A stretch of 64,000 bases of DNA, from positions 113,976 to 177,975 of the forward strand of contig NZ_MOBP01000021.1 in the NCBI RefSeq assembly GCF_003732665.1, read 5' to 3'. The DNA comes from Pseudomonas frederiksbergensis. Lineage in GTDB: Bacteria > Pseudomonadota > Gammaproteobacteria > Pseudomonadales > Pseudomonadaceae. This document shows, in pieces, positions 43,413 through 51,929 of this stretch. Below the pieces are notes generated by a model. The model was not told the DNA's origin, made no database searches, and was given only the letters and a program-made list of their open reading frames with translations. Numbering within the stretch: the first letter of the stretch is position 1; every line of letters begins with the position of its first letter. The position numbers and the translations under genes were made by a program.

Positions 43413-44828
43413 ATGGTCACCTCCGCAACAACCTCCGCTCCGCTGATCGAGAAGCACACGATCGGCTACGTCCCGCCGCAAGATCGCCATGGAAAGGTCC
43501 GGGACTTGTTCACCCTCTGGTTCGGCGGCAACATCGCGCCGCTGCCAATTGTTACTGGCGCCCTGGGCGTGCAACTGTTTCATCTGAACCTGGTGTGGGG
43601 CGTCGTCGCCATTCTGGTCGGGCATCTGGTTGGCGGTGTGCTGATGGCCCTGCACTCGGCGCAAGGCCCGCAAATGGGCATCCCGCAAATGATCCAGAGC
43701 CGCGCCCAGTTCGGCTCCCTCGGCGCACTGCTGGTGGTGCTGATCGCCGGCATCATGTACATCGGCTTCTTCGCTTCCAACATCGTCCTGGCCGGCAAGT
43801 CTTTGCACGGCGTGGTCGACAGCGTGCCGGTGCCGGTGGGCATCGTCATCGGCGCCCTCGGTTCGGGGATCATCGGCATCATCGGCTACCGCTTTATCCA
43901 CGTGCTCAACCGCATCGGCACCTGGGTGCTTGGCGCCGGCATCGTGCTCGGTTTCGGCTACATCTTCACGCATGTGCAGACCGCCGATTTTCTGACCCGG
44001 GGCAGCTTCAACATCTCCGGTTGGCTGGCCACGGTTTCGCTGGCTGCGCTGTGGCAGATTGCGTTTGCACCATACGTCTCTGACTACTCGCGCTACCTGC
44101 CGGCCGACGTCCCGGTCGCCTCGACCTTCTGGACCACCTACCTCGGAACAGTGCTCGGCTCCAGCCTCTCGTTCATCTTCGGCGCCGTCGCCGTCCTCGC
44201 CACACCCGTGGGCATGGACACCATGGACGCGGTCAAACTCGCCACCGGCTCCATCGGCCCATTGATGCTGGTGCTGTTCCTGCTCAGCGTCATCAGCCAC
44301 AACGCCCTCAATCTGTACGGCGCGGTGCTGTCGCTGATCACCCTGGTGCAAACCTTCGCCTACCGCTGGATCCCCACCGCGAAAAGCCGCGCCGTGCTCT
44401 CGGTCATCGTCCTCGGCGCCTGCTGCTTCGCCGCCGTCGGCGCCTCGGCGGACTTTATCGGCCACTTCGTCGACATGGTGCTGGTGCTGCTGGTGGTGCT
44501 GGTGCCGTGGACCGCGATCAACCTGATCGACTTCTACGCGATCCACAAAGGTCAGTACGACATCGACTCGATCTTCCACGTCGATGGCGGCATCTACGGG
44601 CGCTACAACCCGCAGGCACTGTTGGCCTACGCGATCGGGATTGCGGTGCAGATTCCGTTTATGAACACGCCGCTGTACGTCGGGCCGATTTCCGAGCACA
44701 TCAACGGCGCGGACTTGTCCTGGCTGGTGGGGTTGTTGGTGACGTCGCCGTTGTATTTCTGGTTGGCGAATCGCGACAGTGCTTATAAGCGTCGGTTGTC
44801 CACGGGGAAACTGGCGAGCAGCGTGTAA
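43413..44828 (+). CDS. NCS1 family nucleobase/cytosine-type permease
   Basis: A 471-residue inner-membrane transporter with about twelve helices. The NCS1 motifs LWFGGNIAPLPIVTGALGVQL, GPQMGIPQMIQSRAQFG and WQIAFAPYVSDYSRYLP are clear. Members import nucleobases, hydantoins, allantoin or related ring compounds with cations. It is divergent from a LysR gene and next to the amide-degrading cluster, so it probably imports that pathway's substrate. GGAG lies 6-9 nt before the ATG within a foldable leader. Confidence 0.93.
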   Translation: MVTSATTSAPLIEKHTIGYVPPQDRHGKVRDLFTLWFGGNIAPLPIVTGALGVQLFHLNLVWGVVAILVGHLVGGVLMALHSAQGPQMGIPQMIQSRAQFGSLGALLVVLIAGIMYIGFFASNIVLAGKSLHGVVDSVPVPVGIVIGALGSGIIGIIGYRFIHVLNRIGTWVLGAGIVLGFGYIFTHVQTADFLTRGSFNISGWLATVSLAALWQIAFAPYVSDYSRYLPADVPVASTFWTTYLGTVLGSSLSFIFGAVAVLATPVGMDTMDAVKLATGSIGPLMLVLFLLSVISHNALNLYGAVLSLITLVQTFAYRWIPTAKSRAVLSVIVLGACCFAAVGASADFIGHFVDMVLVLLVVLVPWTAINLIDFYAIHKGQYDIDSIFHVDGGIYGRYNPQALLAYAIGIAVQIPFMNTPLYVGPISEHINGADLSWLVGLLVTSPLYFWLANRDSAYKRRLSTGKLASSV

Positions 44829-44841
44829 GCGTTCAAGCATG

Positions 44842-44874
44842 AAAAAAAAACCCGCACTGAGTTGCGGGTTTTTT
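44842..44874. terminator. Bidirectional terminator
   Basis: AAAAACCCGCA / TGCGGGTTTTT stem with CTGAGT loop between the convergent permease and MocR genes. The MocR stop codon lies inside its T tract. Confidence 0.94.
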
Positions 44875-46324
44875 ACGTGTCCGAGAAGTCTCGGATCACT
44901 TGCGAGAGAAGCCGGACCCCCTCATCAATCTCCTGCGTCGTCAAACCTGCATAGCCCAAAATCAGCCCTGCCGGTCGCTCGTCTGCTGCCGACACTGCCC
45001 CCGCAAACAGCGGCGCCAGCGGATAAACGCCCACCCCTCGCGCCAGCGCGGCGGCTTGCAATGCGGGCTCATCCTGCGGACGTAATGTCGGCAACAGCAA
45101 CACGCCATGCAGCCCTGCCGCCATACCGACCAAATGCCCGAACTCCGAAAGATGCTGTTCAACGGCACCCAACAACGCGTTTCGCCGCCGCTCGCTTTCC
45201 CGGCGCAAGCGGCGCAGGTGGCGTTCGTAGGTGCCGCTTTCGATCAACGCGGCGAGTACGTTTTGCTCCCAGCCCGGCGAGTGACGATCCGTCAGGCGTT
45301 TGGCTTCGCGGAACACCTTGACCAACTCTTGGGGAAGCACCAGATACCCGAGCCGAAGCTGCGGTGACAGGGCTTTGGAGAACGTGCCGACATAGATGAC
45401 CCGCGCATCGCCGTCCATGGATTGCAATGCATCGATAGGACGCTGGCCGTAGCGAAACTCGCCGCCGTAATCGTCCTCGATGATCCACGCGCGCTGGCGA
45501 CTCGCCCAGTTCAGCAGCTCCAGTCGACGGGCGATGGGCAGCACCGCGCCCATGGGGAACTGGTGCGATGGCGTGACGTAGGCCAGGCGTACACGTTGAT
45601 CTTTTGGCAGCTCACGGGTATCCAGCCCCGAGGCGTCAACCGTGGTTGGCAACGCTGTCGCGCCAGTGGCTTCGAAGCAATAGCGGGCCATGCGGTAGCC
45701 CGGTTCTTCGAAGACGAAGGCATCGCCCGGGTTGAGCAACAGCCGGGCGCAGAGGTCGATCCCTTGCTGCGAGCCGTGCACGATCAGAATCTGTTCCGCT
45801 TCGCACACCAGACCCCGTGCCCGCCGCAAGTAGGCTTGCAGCGCACGGCACAAGCGCCCTTCCCCTTCGGGCTGGCGCTTGACCAGTTCCGTGCGGTAGG
45901 CGCGCTGCCAGCCCAGGGCCGGGAAATCCCTCGACGCCACCGAGCCGTACCTGAAATCGATGCGGGCCTGTGGCGACGCCATGCTGTACGGCTTGATCGC
46001 GGCCAACCGCTGCCCGTAGGCGGAAAGCGCGGGCGGTTGCTCGTTGCGCTCTATGTTGGCAGGCGCGACTGGGGTACTCGTCACGTCCCCAACCCGCGCC
46101 GCTTTCCCCGCCGAAGTCACCAAAAAACCCTCGGCCGCCAGTTGTTCGTAAACCGCCGTCACCGTGGTTCGCGACACACCCAGTTCGGCCGCCAGCGCTC
46201 GGGTCGAAACCATCTTCGCGCCGGCGACCAGGGTGCCGTCTTCTATCTGCGTGCGCAGCCGGGTGTAGATCCGGCGCTCCGCGCCACGAGAGGATTCATT
46301 TGACGGAGTGGAAAACTGGCCCAT
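44873..46324 (-). CDS. MocR-type GntR/aminotransferase regulator
   Basis: A 483-residue MocR protein: GntR HTH (YTRLRTQIEDGTLVAGAKMVSTRALAAELGVSRTTVTAVYEQL) fused to an aminotransferase-like domain with the PLP lysine in VGTFSKALSPQLRLGYLVLP. GAGG lies 9 nt before the ATG. It is divergent from a TauE-type exporter with 112 bp between. TauR and PdxR are known members of the family; the effector here is unknown. Confidence 0.92.
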   Translation of the reverse strand: MGQFSTPSNESSRGAERRIYTRLRTQIEDGTLVAGAKMVSTRALAAELGVSRTTVTAVYEQLAAEGFLVTSAGKAARVGDVTSTPVAPANIERNEQPPALSAYGQRLAAIKPYSMASPQARIDFRYGSVASRDFPALGWQRAYRTELVKRQPEGEGRLCRALQAYLRRARGLVCEAEQILIVHGSQQGIDLCARLLLNPGDAFVFEEPGYRMARYCFEATGATALPTTVDASGLDTRELPKDQRVRLAYVTPSHQFPMGAVLPIARRLELLNWASRQRAWIIEDDYGGEFRYGQRPIDALQSMDGDARVIYVGTFSKALSPQLRLGYLVLPQELVKVFREAKRLTDRHSPGWEQNVLAALIESGTYERHLRRLRRESERRRNALLGAVEQHLSEFGHLVGMAAGLHGVLLLPTLRPQDEPALQAAALARGVGVYPLAPLFAGAVSAADERPAGLILGYAGLTTQEIDEGVRLLSQVIRDFSDT

Positions 46325-46339
46325 GGAAACACCTCAAAA

Positions 46340-46360
46340 CTGGCACTTTTTATTGTGCAG
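46340..46360. promoter_or_regulatory. Candidate MocR operator with CTGGCACTTTT half-site
   Basis: The sequence contains CTGGCACTTTT, similar to TauR-type CTGGAC-TAA half-sites, and GCAC/GTGC arms around TTTTTATT. It lies 16 bp upstream of the MocR ATG in the divergent region. Confidence 0.35.
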
Positions 46361-46436
46361 GTCGTGATCGAGATTATGGGTGCCCGACAACCCGAAATGA
46401 AATCCCCCCAGCCAATTGGAACAGGAGACAGCCCCC

Positions 46437-47195
46437 ATGGAATTGACGGTCACCACCCTCCTCATCACCTTCGCCGGCGTCTTTCTGATCTGTTTCATGA
46501 AAGGCGCGTTCGGCGGTGGCTTTGCGATTATCGGCATCCCGCTGCTGTCGCTGGTGATGGACCCGATCACCGCCGGCGGCCTGCTCGCGCCGTTGTTCAT
46601 CGCCATGGACCTGTTCAGCCTGCGCTACTGGAAGCCGTCCACCTGGTCCAAACCGGATTTGAAGTTGCTGGTGCCTGGGTTGATCGCCGGGATCGGCGTC
46701 GGCTATCTGCTGTTTCGAGTGATGGACCACCGGGCGATTTCCATTGTGATGGCGGCAATTACGCTGACCTTCGTCGGCCTCTGGTTCAAGGCTGGCGGCG
46801 AAGTCCGGGTCCAACCGCGCTCGTCGCCTAAAGCCGTAGCCGCCGGCCTCACCTCGGGCATCACCACCATGGTCGCGCATTCCGGTGGGCCGCCGCTGGT
46901 GATCTATCTGTTGCCCCTGGGCCTGAGCAAGCAGGTGTATGCCGGCACCACCAGCATGTTTTTCACCGTGGGCAATCTGCTCAAAGCCGTGCCCTGGCTG
47001 TTGCTGGCCAGGCCCACCGGCAACGTGCTGGGCCTGACCGCAATCTGCCTGCTCGCCATTCCTTGTGGCGTCTGGCTCGGTTGGCGGCTGCATGCGCGGC
47101 TGGACCAGCGCCAGATGTACCGCGCTTGCTATGGCTTGTTGGTGGTCACGGCGGTGAAACTGCTGTGGGATGGTGTCAGCGGCTATATGACCTGA
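46437..47195 (+). CDS. TauE/SafE family anion exporter
   Basis: A 252-residue inner-membrane protein with eight or so hydrophobic helices. The TauE/SafE repeat signature is seen in GAFGGGFAIIGIPLLSLVMDPITAGGLLAPLFIAMD and again in GLTSGITTMVAHSGGPPLVIYLLP. Members export sulfite, sulfoacetate or similar anions. AGGAGAC lies upstream. The 161 bp after it (47196-47357) contain a short open stretch that reads like a decayed protein end but that I could not identify. Confidence 0.9.
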   Translation: MELTVTTLLITFAGVFLICFMKGAFGGGFAIIGIPLLSLVMDPITAGGLLAPLFIAMDLFSLRYWKPSTWSKPDLKLLVPGLIAGIGVGYLLFRVMDHRAISIVMAAITLTFVGLWFKAGGEVRVQPRSSPKAVAAGLTSGITTMVAHSGGPPLVIYLLPLGLSKQVYAGTTSMFFTVGNLLKAVPWLLLARPTGNVLGLTAICLLAIPCGVWLGWRLHARLDQRQMYRACYGLLVVTAVKLLWDGVSGYMT

Positions 47196-47357
47196 GCGCC
47201 CAAGGGATCAGCGCCAGACCACCACCGATTTCAACAAAGATCGCCAGGGCGCGGGATTTATTCGTTTGAAGCGATCTACCGCACGGACTTGCCGCCGGGG
47301 CCTGCGGAGCGGTGGTTGATTGAGCGATTTGTGCAGCAGTCGAGCGTGGTGTCCTGA

Positions 47358-47750
47358 TCATCCCTCGGAACGGTCAGTGCCTTCACGGTCGTGCTCATAT
47401 CGTCGCGTGAGCGGGAACGCTGGCAGCCAGGATTCGCGACGCACCGTCCAGATTTCGTAGGTGGGTTTCAGTTGATCAGGGTCGTCCAGGGAACCCAGGT
47501 TGATTTCGATCTCGTCGTCACTGCGGGAGAAAACGGATGAGCCGCAGTTTGGGCAGAAGAAGCGTCCGGCGTAGTCGCGGGGTTCGCCCTGAATCGTTAC
47601 TGCGTCCTGGGGGAAAATCGCGGAGGCGTGGAACAGCGCGCCGTGGTGTTTGCGGCAGTCGAGGCAGTGGCAGAGGCCTACGCGATAGGGTTGGCCGGAT
47701 GCTTCGAAGCGGATGCTGCCGCATAGGCAGCCGCCGGTGAATGGGGGCAT
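47358..47750 (-). CDS. GFA family (glutathione-dependent formaldehyde-activating-like) protein
   Basis: A 130-residue zinc-binding protein of the GFA/CENP-V fold. All cysteine motifs are present: GGCLCG near residue 7, CHCLDCRK near residue 27 and FCPNCGSSVF near residue 66. The substrate is unknown; many GFA proteins do not act on formaldehyde adducts. Confidence 0.88.
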   Translation of the reverse strand: MPPFTGGCLCGSIRFEASGQPYRVGLCHCLDCRKHHGALFHASAIFPQDAVTIQGEPRDYAGRFFCPNCGSSVFSRSDDEIEINLGSLDDPDQLKPTYEIWTVRRESWLPAFPLTRRYEHDREGTDRSEG

Positions 47751-47788
47751 GGGGGCGTGTCCTCCGGTTTGGAGAGTAGGTTTGTTTA

Positions 47789-47846
47789 ACGCTAGCAGGT
47801 GGGTAGGCGATTGGAGGGCTTTGCGATAGGTAGCTATAGGCCAGGA
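47789..47846 (+). repeat. Direct repeat, copy 1 (AACGCTAGCAGGTGGGTAGG...)
   Basis: A roughly 58-bp sequence sharing most bases with 48771-48829. The two copies flank the RibD-like reductase gene in the same orientation, like footprints of a decayed repeat element. Confidence 0.75.
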
Positions 47847-47898
47847 GCGTTCATTCAGAAATCGTCAGAATGCGGCTAAGAATCTGAAAATTCAGCTA

Positions 47899-47966
47899 GG
47901 AAAAAAGGGGACTGATTTATTTCTCAGAAAATAAATCCAGAAAATAAATCAGTCCCCTTTTTTTCC
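47899..47966. repeat. Inverted repeat of the GGGGACTGATTTATTT motif
   Basis: GGAAAAAAGGGGACTGATTT (continuing ATTT) at 47899-47922 is matched in reverse complement at 47942-47966, with 19 bp between. The hairpin followed by T residues could also terminate transcription both ways. It lies at the left border of the RibD-like module. Confidence 0.85.
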
Positions 47967-47999
47967 AGTTAGTAACTGTCGGGCGATATACCTGACCGC

Positions 48000-48554
48000 T
48001 TATGACTCGTTTTGGTCATGTGGGACCACCCGGTAAGTGGACTGCACCAACCCCGACGGAAAGCTGCGGCTGGCGACCAGTTTCAATTCGATGTCCTGCG
48101 CGAGGACGCCGAACAGGGGTCTTCCCGCGCCGATCAGCACGGGGACGGTGGTTATCACCATGTCCGCGACTAGTCCGTCGCGCAGGAAGGATTGCACCAG
48201 TTGTCCGCCATCGACATAGACCCGATGCACGCCTTGCGTTGTCAGTTCTTCCATCAGGCCTGCCGGTGTGAGGCTGGAGAAACGCACTTTGCCTTCCAGC
48301 GCTTCGGGCACTGGCGAATTGGCCAGTTGTTGGGATAGCACCACGACGGGGCGGTCGTAGAACCAGGTGTCGAAAGTCAGCACTTTCTCGTAGCTTCCCC
48401 GACCCATCACGATCACGTCCTTGTCGGCGATGAAGGCTGGGTAGCCGTGGTCTTCGGTCGGATCATCGCGCTGCAATAGCCAGTCGATGTCGCCGTCGGG
48501 TCGGGCGATGAAGCCGTCCAGACTGGTGGCGATGAAGACGTGTGCGGTGGTCAT
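48000..48554 (-). CDS. Dihydrofolate reductase/RibD C-terminal family protein
   Basis: A 184-residue reductase-fold protein: MTTAHVFIATSLDGFIARPDGDIDWL, then VIVMGRGSYEKVL, then RVYVDGGQLVQSFLRDGLVADMVITTVPVLIGAGRPLFG. This is the DHFR-like/RibD_C NADPH-binding fold; most such single-domain proteins are not folate enzymes. The start follows AAAGGAGACCCTG. A decayed copy of its last about 20 codons exists at 52747-52815. Confidence 0.88.
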   Translation of the reverse strand: MTTAHVFIATSLDGFIARPDGDIDWLLQRDDPTEDHGYPAFIADKDVIVMGRGSYEKVLTFDTWFYDRPVVVLSQQLANSPVPEALEGKVRFSSLTPAGLMEELTTQGVHRVYVDGGQLVQSFLRDGLVADMVITTVPVLIGAGRPLFGVLAQDIELKLVASRSFPSGLVQSTYRVVPHDQNES

Positions 48555-48615
48555 CAGGGTCTCCTTTTTTACACGACTATTCATCCAGAATCATAAGCCG
48601 AATATCACCGAACCC

Positions 48616-48704
48616 TGTGGGAGCGGGCTTGCTCGCGAAAGCGGTGTAATAGTCAACATTGATGTTGCCTGACACGCCGCCTTCGCGAGCAAGCCCGCTC
48701 CCAC
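48616..48704. repeat. REPIN (inverted REP pair)
   Basis: An inverted pair of GTGGGAGCGGG arms upstream of the RibD-like gene. Confidence 0.93.
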
Positions 48705-48745
48705 ATTTGATTGGAGTTGTTTACAAAATTTGCAGCATGAACGGT

Positions 48746-48768
48746 AAATAAATCCGTCCCCTTTTTCC
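48746..48768 (-). repeat. GGGGACGGATTTATTT motif copy
   Basis: AAATAAATCCGTCCCCTTTT directly precedes the second copy of the 58-bp direct repeat. Confidence 0.8.
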
Positions 48769-48770
48769 CT

Positions 48771-48829
48771 AACGCTAGCAGTTGGGTAGGCGATTGAGTG
48801 GCTTTGCGATAGGCAGTACCGGCCAGAAG
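48771..48829 (+). repeat. Direct repeat, copy 2
   Basis: Matches 47789-47846 (AACGCTAGCA, then GGGTAGGCGATTG, then GGCTTTGCGATAGG) with scattered differences. Confidence 0.75.
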
Positions 48830-48997
48830 CAGCCGCTGGACAGACCAGTGGCAAATAGGTAGCGTCGACCTTCTGCACGAATCTTTACCTCAACTGAGTT
48901 TGGCGTCATCCATTTCACGTTTCTCCCTGAGCTATTTCGCGTTTAAAAGCCACAGTGATGTCGCCCAAAGTCAGGCGTATTAGCTGGAGGAGTTGCA

Positions 48998-49552
48998 ATG
49001 ACAACAATCGATGTGAAATCCCGATTCGAAGCAAAGCTTCTTCGTCCGGCAAAGCCTGGTAATGATCCGTCGTGGGCGTTCGTAGTATTGCCGAGAGACG
49101 CGAGTGAACAGCTTCCGAGGCGAGGAAGAACGACAGTTGAAGGCACAATCAATGGGCACCCTTTCCAGGCAACCCTTGAGCCGGATGGTCAGTTGAGCCA
49201 TTGGCTGCAAGTAAGTAGAGCGTTACACGAAGCCGCAGGCGCGGCCGTTGGGGATATCGTTACTCTGGAGCTAACCCCCGTGAAGAAAGAACCCGAGCCT
49301 GACATCCCACCAGATTTTCAAGAAGCACTGGCAGCGACTCCTGAGGCTCGTAAAGTCTGGAATGATACGACGACCCTCGCACGGGTTGACTGGATACATT
49401 GGATTACTTCAGCTAAACAACTTAAGACGCGCGCAAAACGAATTACAGATGCCTGCGATATGCTTGCATCCGGCAAAAAGCATGTTTGCTGTTTTGACCA
49501 ATCCGGCTACTACAGCAAGGCCTTCCGTGCGCCCGAGGCGGAAAGCTTTTAA
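48998..49552 (+). CDS. YdeI/OmpD-associated family protein with DUF1905 domain
   Basis: A 184-residue cytosolic protein. The N-terminal half resembles DUF1905 (SRFEAKLLRPAKPGNDPSWAFVVLP, then RRGRTTVEGTINGHPFQATLEPDG). The C-terminal half has the YdeI motif PPDFQEALAATPEARKVWNDTT and LKTRAKRITDACDMLASGK. Function unknown. A strong GGAGGAG lies 6 nt upstream. The stop codon merges into a GGGAACGGATTTATTT motif. Confidence 0.82.
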   Translation: MTTIDVKSRFEAKLLRPAKPGNDPSWAFVVLPRDASEQLPRRGRTTVEGTINGHPFQATLEPDGQLSHWLQVSRALHEAAGAAVGDIVTLELTPVKKEPEPDIPPDFQEALAATPEARKVWNDTTTLARVDWIHWITSAKQLKTRAKRITDACDMLASGKKHVCCFDQSGYYSKAFRAPEAESF

Positions 49553-49574
49553 AGAAAAGGGAACGGATTTATTT
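49552..49574 (+). repeat. GGGAACGGATTTATTT motif copy
   Basis: Begins at the last base of the YdeI stop codon and overlaps the last codons of the convergent small gene. Confidence 0.75.
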
Positions 49575-49811
49575 ATCTGTCTGTTGATCAACAACCTTAA
49601 TTTGCGTCAGCCCCACCCGCTCAGCCTGCTCCAAAATCTGCGCCGGCGTCGCGTCCGCGCTGGGCATGATCAGGCTATTTTCGCCATCCCCGAAATGAAG
49701 CTGTAGCAGGTGCATCGCCGCCTCGTGAATGGGCAGTTGAAGCTGCTTTAGTTCGAACACGTGAGTACGGGGCTCGCCGTCGAACAAGTATTCCAGGGTG
49801 TAGTTGCGCAT
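49569..49811 (-). CDS. Small conserved hypothetical protein
   Basis: An 80-residue protein, MRNYTLEYLFDGEPRTHVFELKQL..., with strand-helix pattern and no signal or membrane segment; it contains LHFGDGENSLIMPSADATPAQILEQAERVG. I recognise it only as a Pseudomonas conserved protein without assigned function. The last codons run into the accessory-region motif at 49552-49574. Confidence 0.65.
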   Translation of the reverse strand: MRNYTLEYLFDGEPRTHVFELKQLQLPIHEAAMHLLQLHFGDGENSLIMPSADATPAQILEQAERVGLTQIKVVDQQTDK

Positions 49812-50151
49812 AGTGGGGATCCTCGTCAGGGTAGAAGTGCAGTTAACAATCCCGACTTAGACAGCCAGCATTTGGTTCAACTATTCGTGGATAACGGGCA
49901 TCCCGCTTCGCCAGCACGGCGAGAATCAGCGTATCCACTTCTGGGGGTTGGAACATCTATAGAAGATGAGTGACCGCCCCCTTCACCCCCGCGACGCCTT
50001 CCATTGAGCATGCGTAAGTCCATAACACTTCGCCAAGGCAGGCGCGGCGGATATTTTCAGTTCGGCGTCATACAAGTGCACCGCACCCAACTTCATCGTG
50101 GCCGTTTGCGAACGAATGTTCGTAGTCGCAATGTGGAAATAAGCCGGCGAT
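49812..50151. other. 340-bp stretch without a clear gene
   Basis: A minus-strand frame at 49983-50096 (37 codons, MKLGAVHLYDAELK...) has protein-like composition and is open further upstream, suggesting a remnant, but I cannot identify it. A small palindrome CGAACGAATGTTCG lies at 50109-50122. Nothing else is seen. Confidence 0.4.
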
Positions 50152-50772
50152 TCAGCCGATATCGACGTTCAAGGCGATGTCCCAAGTGCCGGCGCCGTTT
50201 TTCGCCAGGCCGATCATCATCAGGCCGAGCGCCTCGAGCGTCTGGGCCATGTGCAGGCCGCCGACATCCAACGGACGCAGCCCGAGACTCTCGATGAACG
50301 TCGAGACGCGCGCCTTGGCCTGCGGATCGTCGGCGGCGATGAATGCATCGAGACGCCCCCCCTTCGCAAGGACGTGGCCGAAGAGCGTGTTGAATGCCTT
50401 CACGACAGGCGCGCTGGCGGGAGCGATCTTGGCGATCTCCTGCGCACCCGAACTGCCGGCGGGAGAAACGAGGCCCGTGAGATCCGGAGAGGCCGTGTTG
50501 GTGATGTCGATGATCACCTTGCCGTCGAGCGCGTCCCCGTAATCGGCCACCACCGACGCCGCAGCGGTGTACGGCACGGCGAGGATGACGATGTCGCCGG
50601 CCGGAATGGCCCCGTACGTCCCTGTGGTCGCTCCGGCGGCGAGCTTGTTGGCCAGCGCCTGCGCCTTGGCGGAGTCGCGGCTGACCACCTCAACGGTGTA
50701 TCCCGCGTTGGCGGTACGACCGGCGATCGCCGTGGCCATGCCTCCTGAACCGATGATGCTGATAGTGCTCAT
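50152..50772 (-). CDS. NADPH-dependent F420 reductase-like oxidoreductase
   Basis: A 206-residue Rossmann protein of the F420-reductase/NADP-oxidoreductase type: MSTISIIGSGGMATAIAGR (dinucleotide motif), DIVILAVPYTAA, IDITNTASPD, VVKAFNTLFGHVL and a C-terminal helix pair LEALGLMMIGLAKNGAGTWDIAL. Pseudomonas lacks F420, so NADPH-dependent reduction of another substrate is likely. AGGAAAC lies upstream. A truncated copy of its 5' end lies at 51930-52005. Confidence 0.85.
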   Translation of the reverse strand: MSTISIIGSGGMATAIAGRTANAGYTVEVVSRDSAKAQALANKLAAGATTGTYGAIPAGDIVILAVPYTAAASVVADYGDALDGKVIIDITNTASPDLTGLVSPAGSSGAQEIAKIAPASAPVVKAFNTLFGHVLAKGGRLDAFIAADDPQAKARVSTFIESLGLRPLDVGGLHMAQTLEALGLMMIGLAKNGAGTWDIALNVDIG

Positions 50773-50853
50773 GTGCAGTTTCCTCGTGAATTAGGGTAGT
50801 TCTCGTTACTGTCAGCCGGGCCAGTTGCGACCCGGCTGCGTGCTCAACTTGAC

Positions 50854-51792
50854 TCAACCGCCAGGGAAGTAATGGCCGTTGTCCATGTCCTCGAGCAGGC
50901 CAGGCTGAGCAGGCTCCCAGCCGAGGGTCTGGCGGGTGATGAGGTTGGACGCCGGGAGGTCCAGCGTGACCAGATTCGCGAGGAACCCAAAGTATCCCGG
51001 CAGCATCAGCACATCCGCGGGAATGCTCACGGCCGGCACGCCCAGACGGCGGCCAATGGCCTCGGCGATCTCGCGGAACGGAATGCCCTCACTCTCGACA
51101 CCGTGCCAATATTTGCCAGCCTCACTCTTCTCCAGCGCCAGGCGGAACAAGACGGCGAGGTCACGGGCGTGCACGGCCGGCCACAGGTTCGCGCCTTCTC
51201 CCGGATAACCGATGACGCCCTTTTCCTTCGCCAGCCCGATCAACAATGGAAGGAAGGCGACATCGGTCGTGCTGTGCGCGATCGTAGGAATCCGCACGAT
51301 CGACGACCGCACGCCCCGCTCTGCGAGGCCGATCACGGTGGTTTCAACGATGTTGCGAACCCGCAAGGTTCCCTTGTACGCATCGCCGCCGGGAAGTGAC
51401 GGGTCTTCCTCGGTGGCGGGTCGGCCCAGGTTTTCCCACCCGGGCGCGCCGATGCTCCCCGACACGATCAGCGGCTTGCCGCTTCCAGCCAGTGCCTCGC
51501 CGTACGCGAGCATGATCTGGAGTTCCGCTGCGGCCACGGCGTCGATCCCGCCAGTGGGAAGCAGGTCTTGCCGGTGCGCGACGTGGATAACGCCCTCCGA
51601 CTCCGACGCTGCCGCCTTGAGCCCGTCGAGGTCGGAAATATCCCCGCGACGCACCTTGGCGCCGAGTGCGGCCAGCGCAGCCGCGGACTTGTCGGACCGT
51701 GCCAGGCCGGTGACCTCGTGGCCGGCGGCGATGAGCTCGGGAATGATGTACGAACCGATATGGCCGGTTCCGCCAGTGACTAAAACGTGCAT
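50854..51792 (-). CDS. NAD-dependent epimerase/NmrA-type extended SDR
   Basis: A 312-residue protein: MHVLVTGGTGHIGSYIIPEL (GxxGxxG), GLARSDKSAAALAALGAKVRRGDISD (cofactor discrimination), VSGSIGAPGW and YKGTLRVRNIVE in the catalytic region. TTTGGAG precedes the ATG; the frame extends further but lacks family similarity. It precedes the F420-type reductase on the same strand (81 bp gap), and an HxlR regulator is divergent, a common grouping. Confidence 0.83.
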   Translation of the reverse strand: MHVLVTGGTGHIGSYIIPELIAAGHEVTGLARSDKSAAALAALGAKVRRGDISDLDGLKAAASESEGVIHVAHRQDLLPTGGIDAVAAAELQIMLAYGEALAGSGKPLIVSGSIGAPGWENLGRPATEEDPSLPGGDAYKGTLRVRNIVETTVIGLAERGVRSSIVRIPTIAHSTTDVAFLPLLIGLAKEKGVIGYPGEGANLWPAVHARDLAVLFRLALEKSEAGKYWHGVESEGIPFREIAEAIGRRLGVPAVSIPADVLMLPGYFGFLANLVTLDLPASNLITRQTLGWEPAQPGLLEDMDNGHYFPGG

Positions 51793-51929
51793 GTTATGGC
51801 TCCAAATAAGAGATGTGATTCGAGAAATGGCGATACGGGAAGGCCCAGTCGAGATGGCTGGCGCCGATTGAGAAGTGGGTGTGCTCGACGGAGTGGGCAA
51901 TGAGGCCTAGCGGCAGCAGGCAGACGTGC

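Noticed and set aside
43311..44840. 509-residue minus-strand frame opposite the permease
   Set aside because: Extremely His/Gln/Asp-rich complement of hydrophobic codons, a classic shadow of a membrane protein gene.
47196..47357. Short open stretch (...EAIYRTDLPPG...) after the TauE gene
   Set aside because: Protein-like ending but no identifiable family and no start; could be a gene remnant, not supported enough to call.
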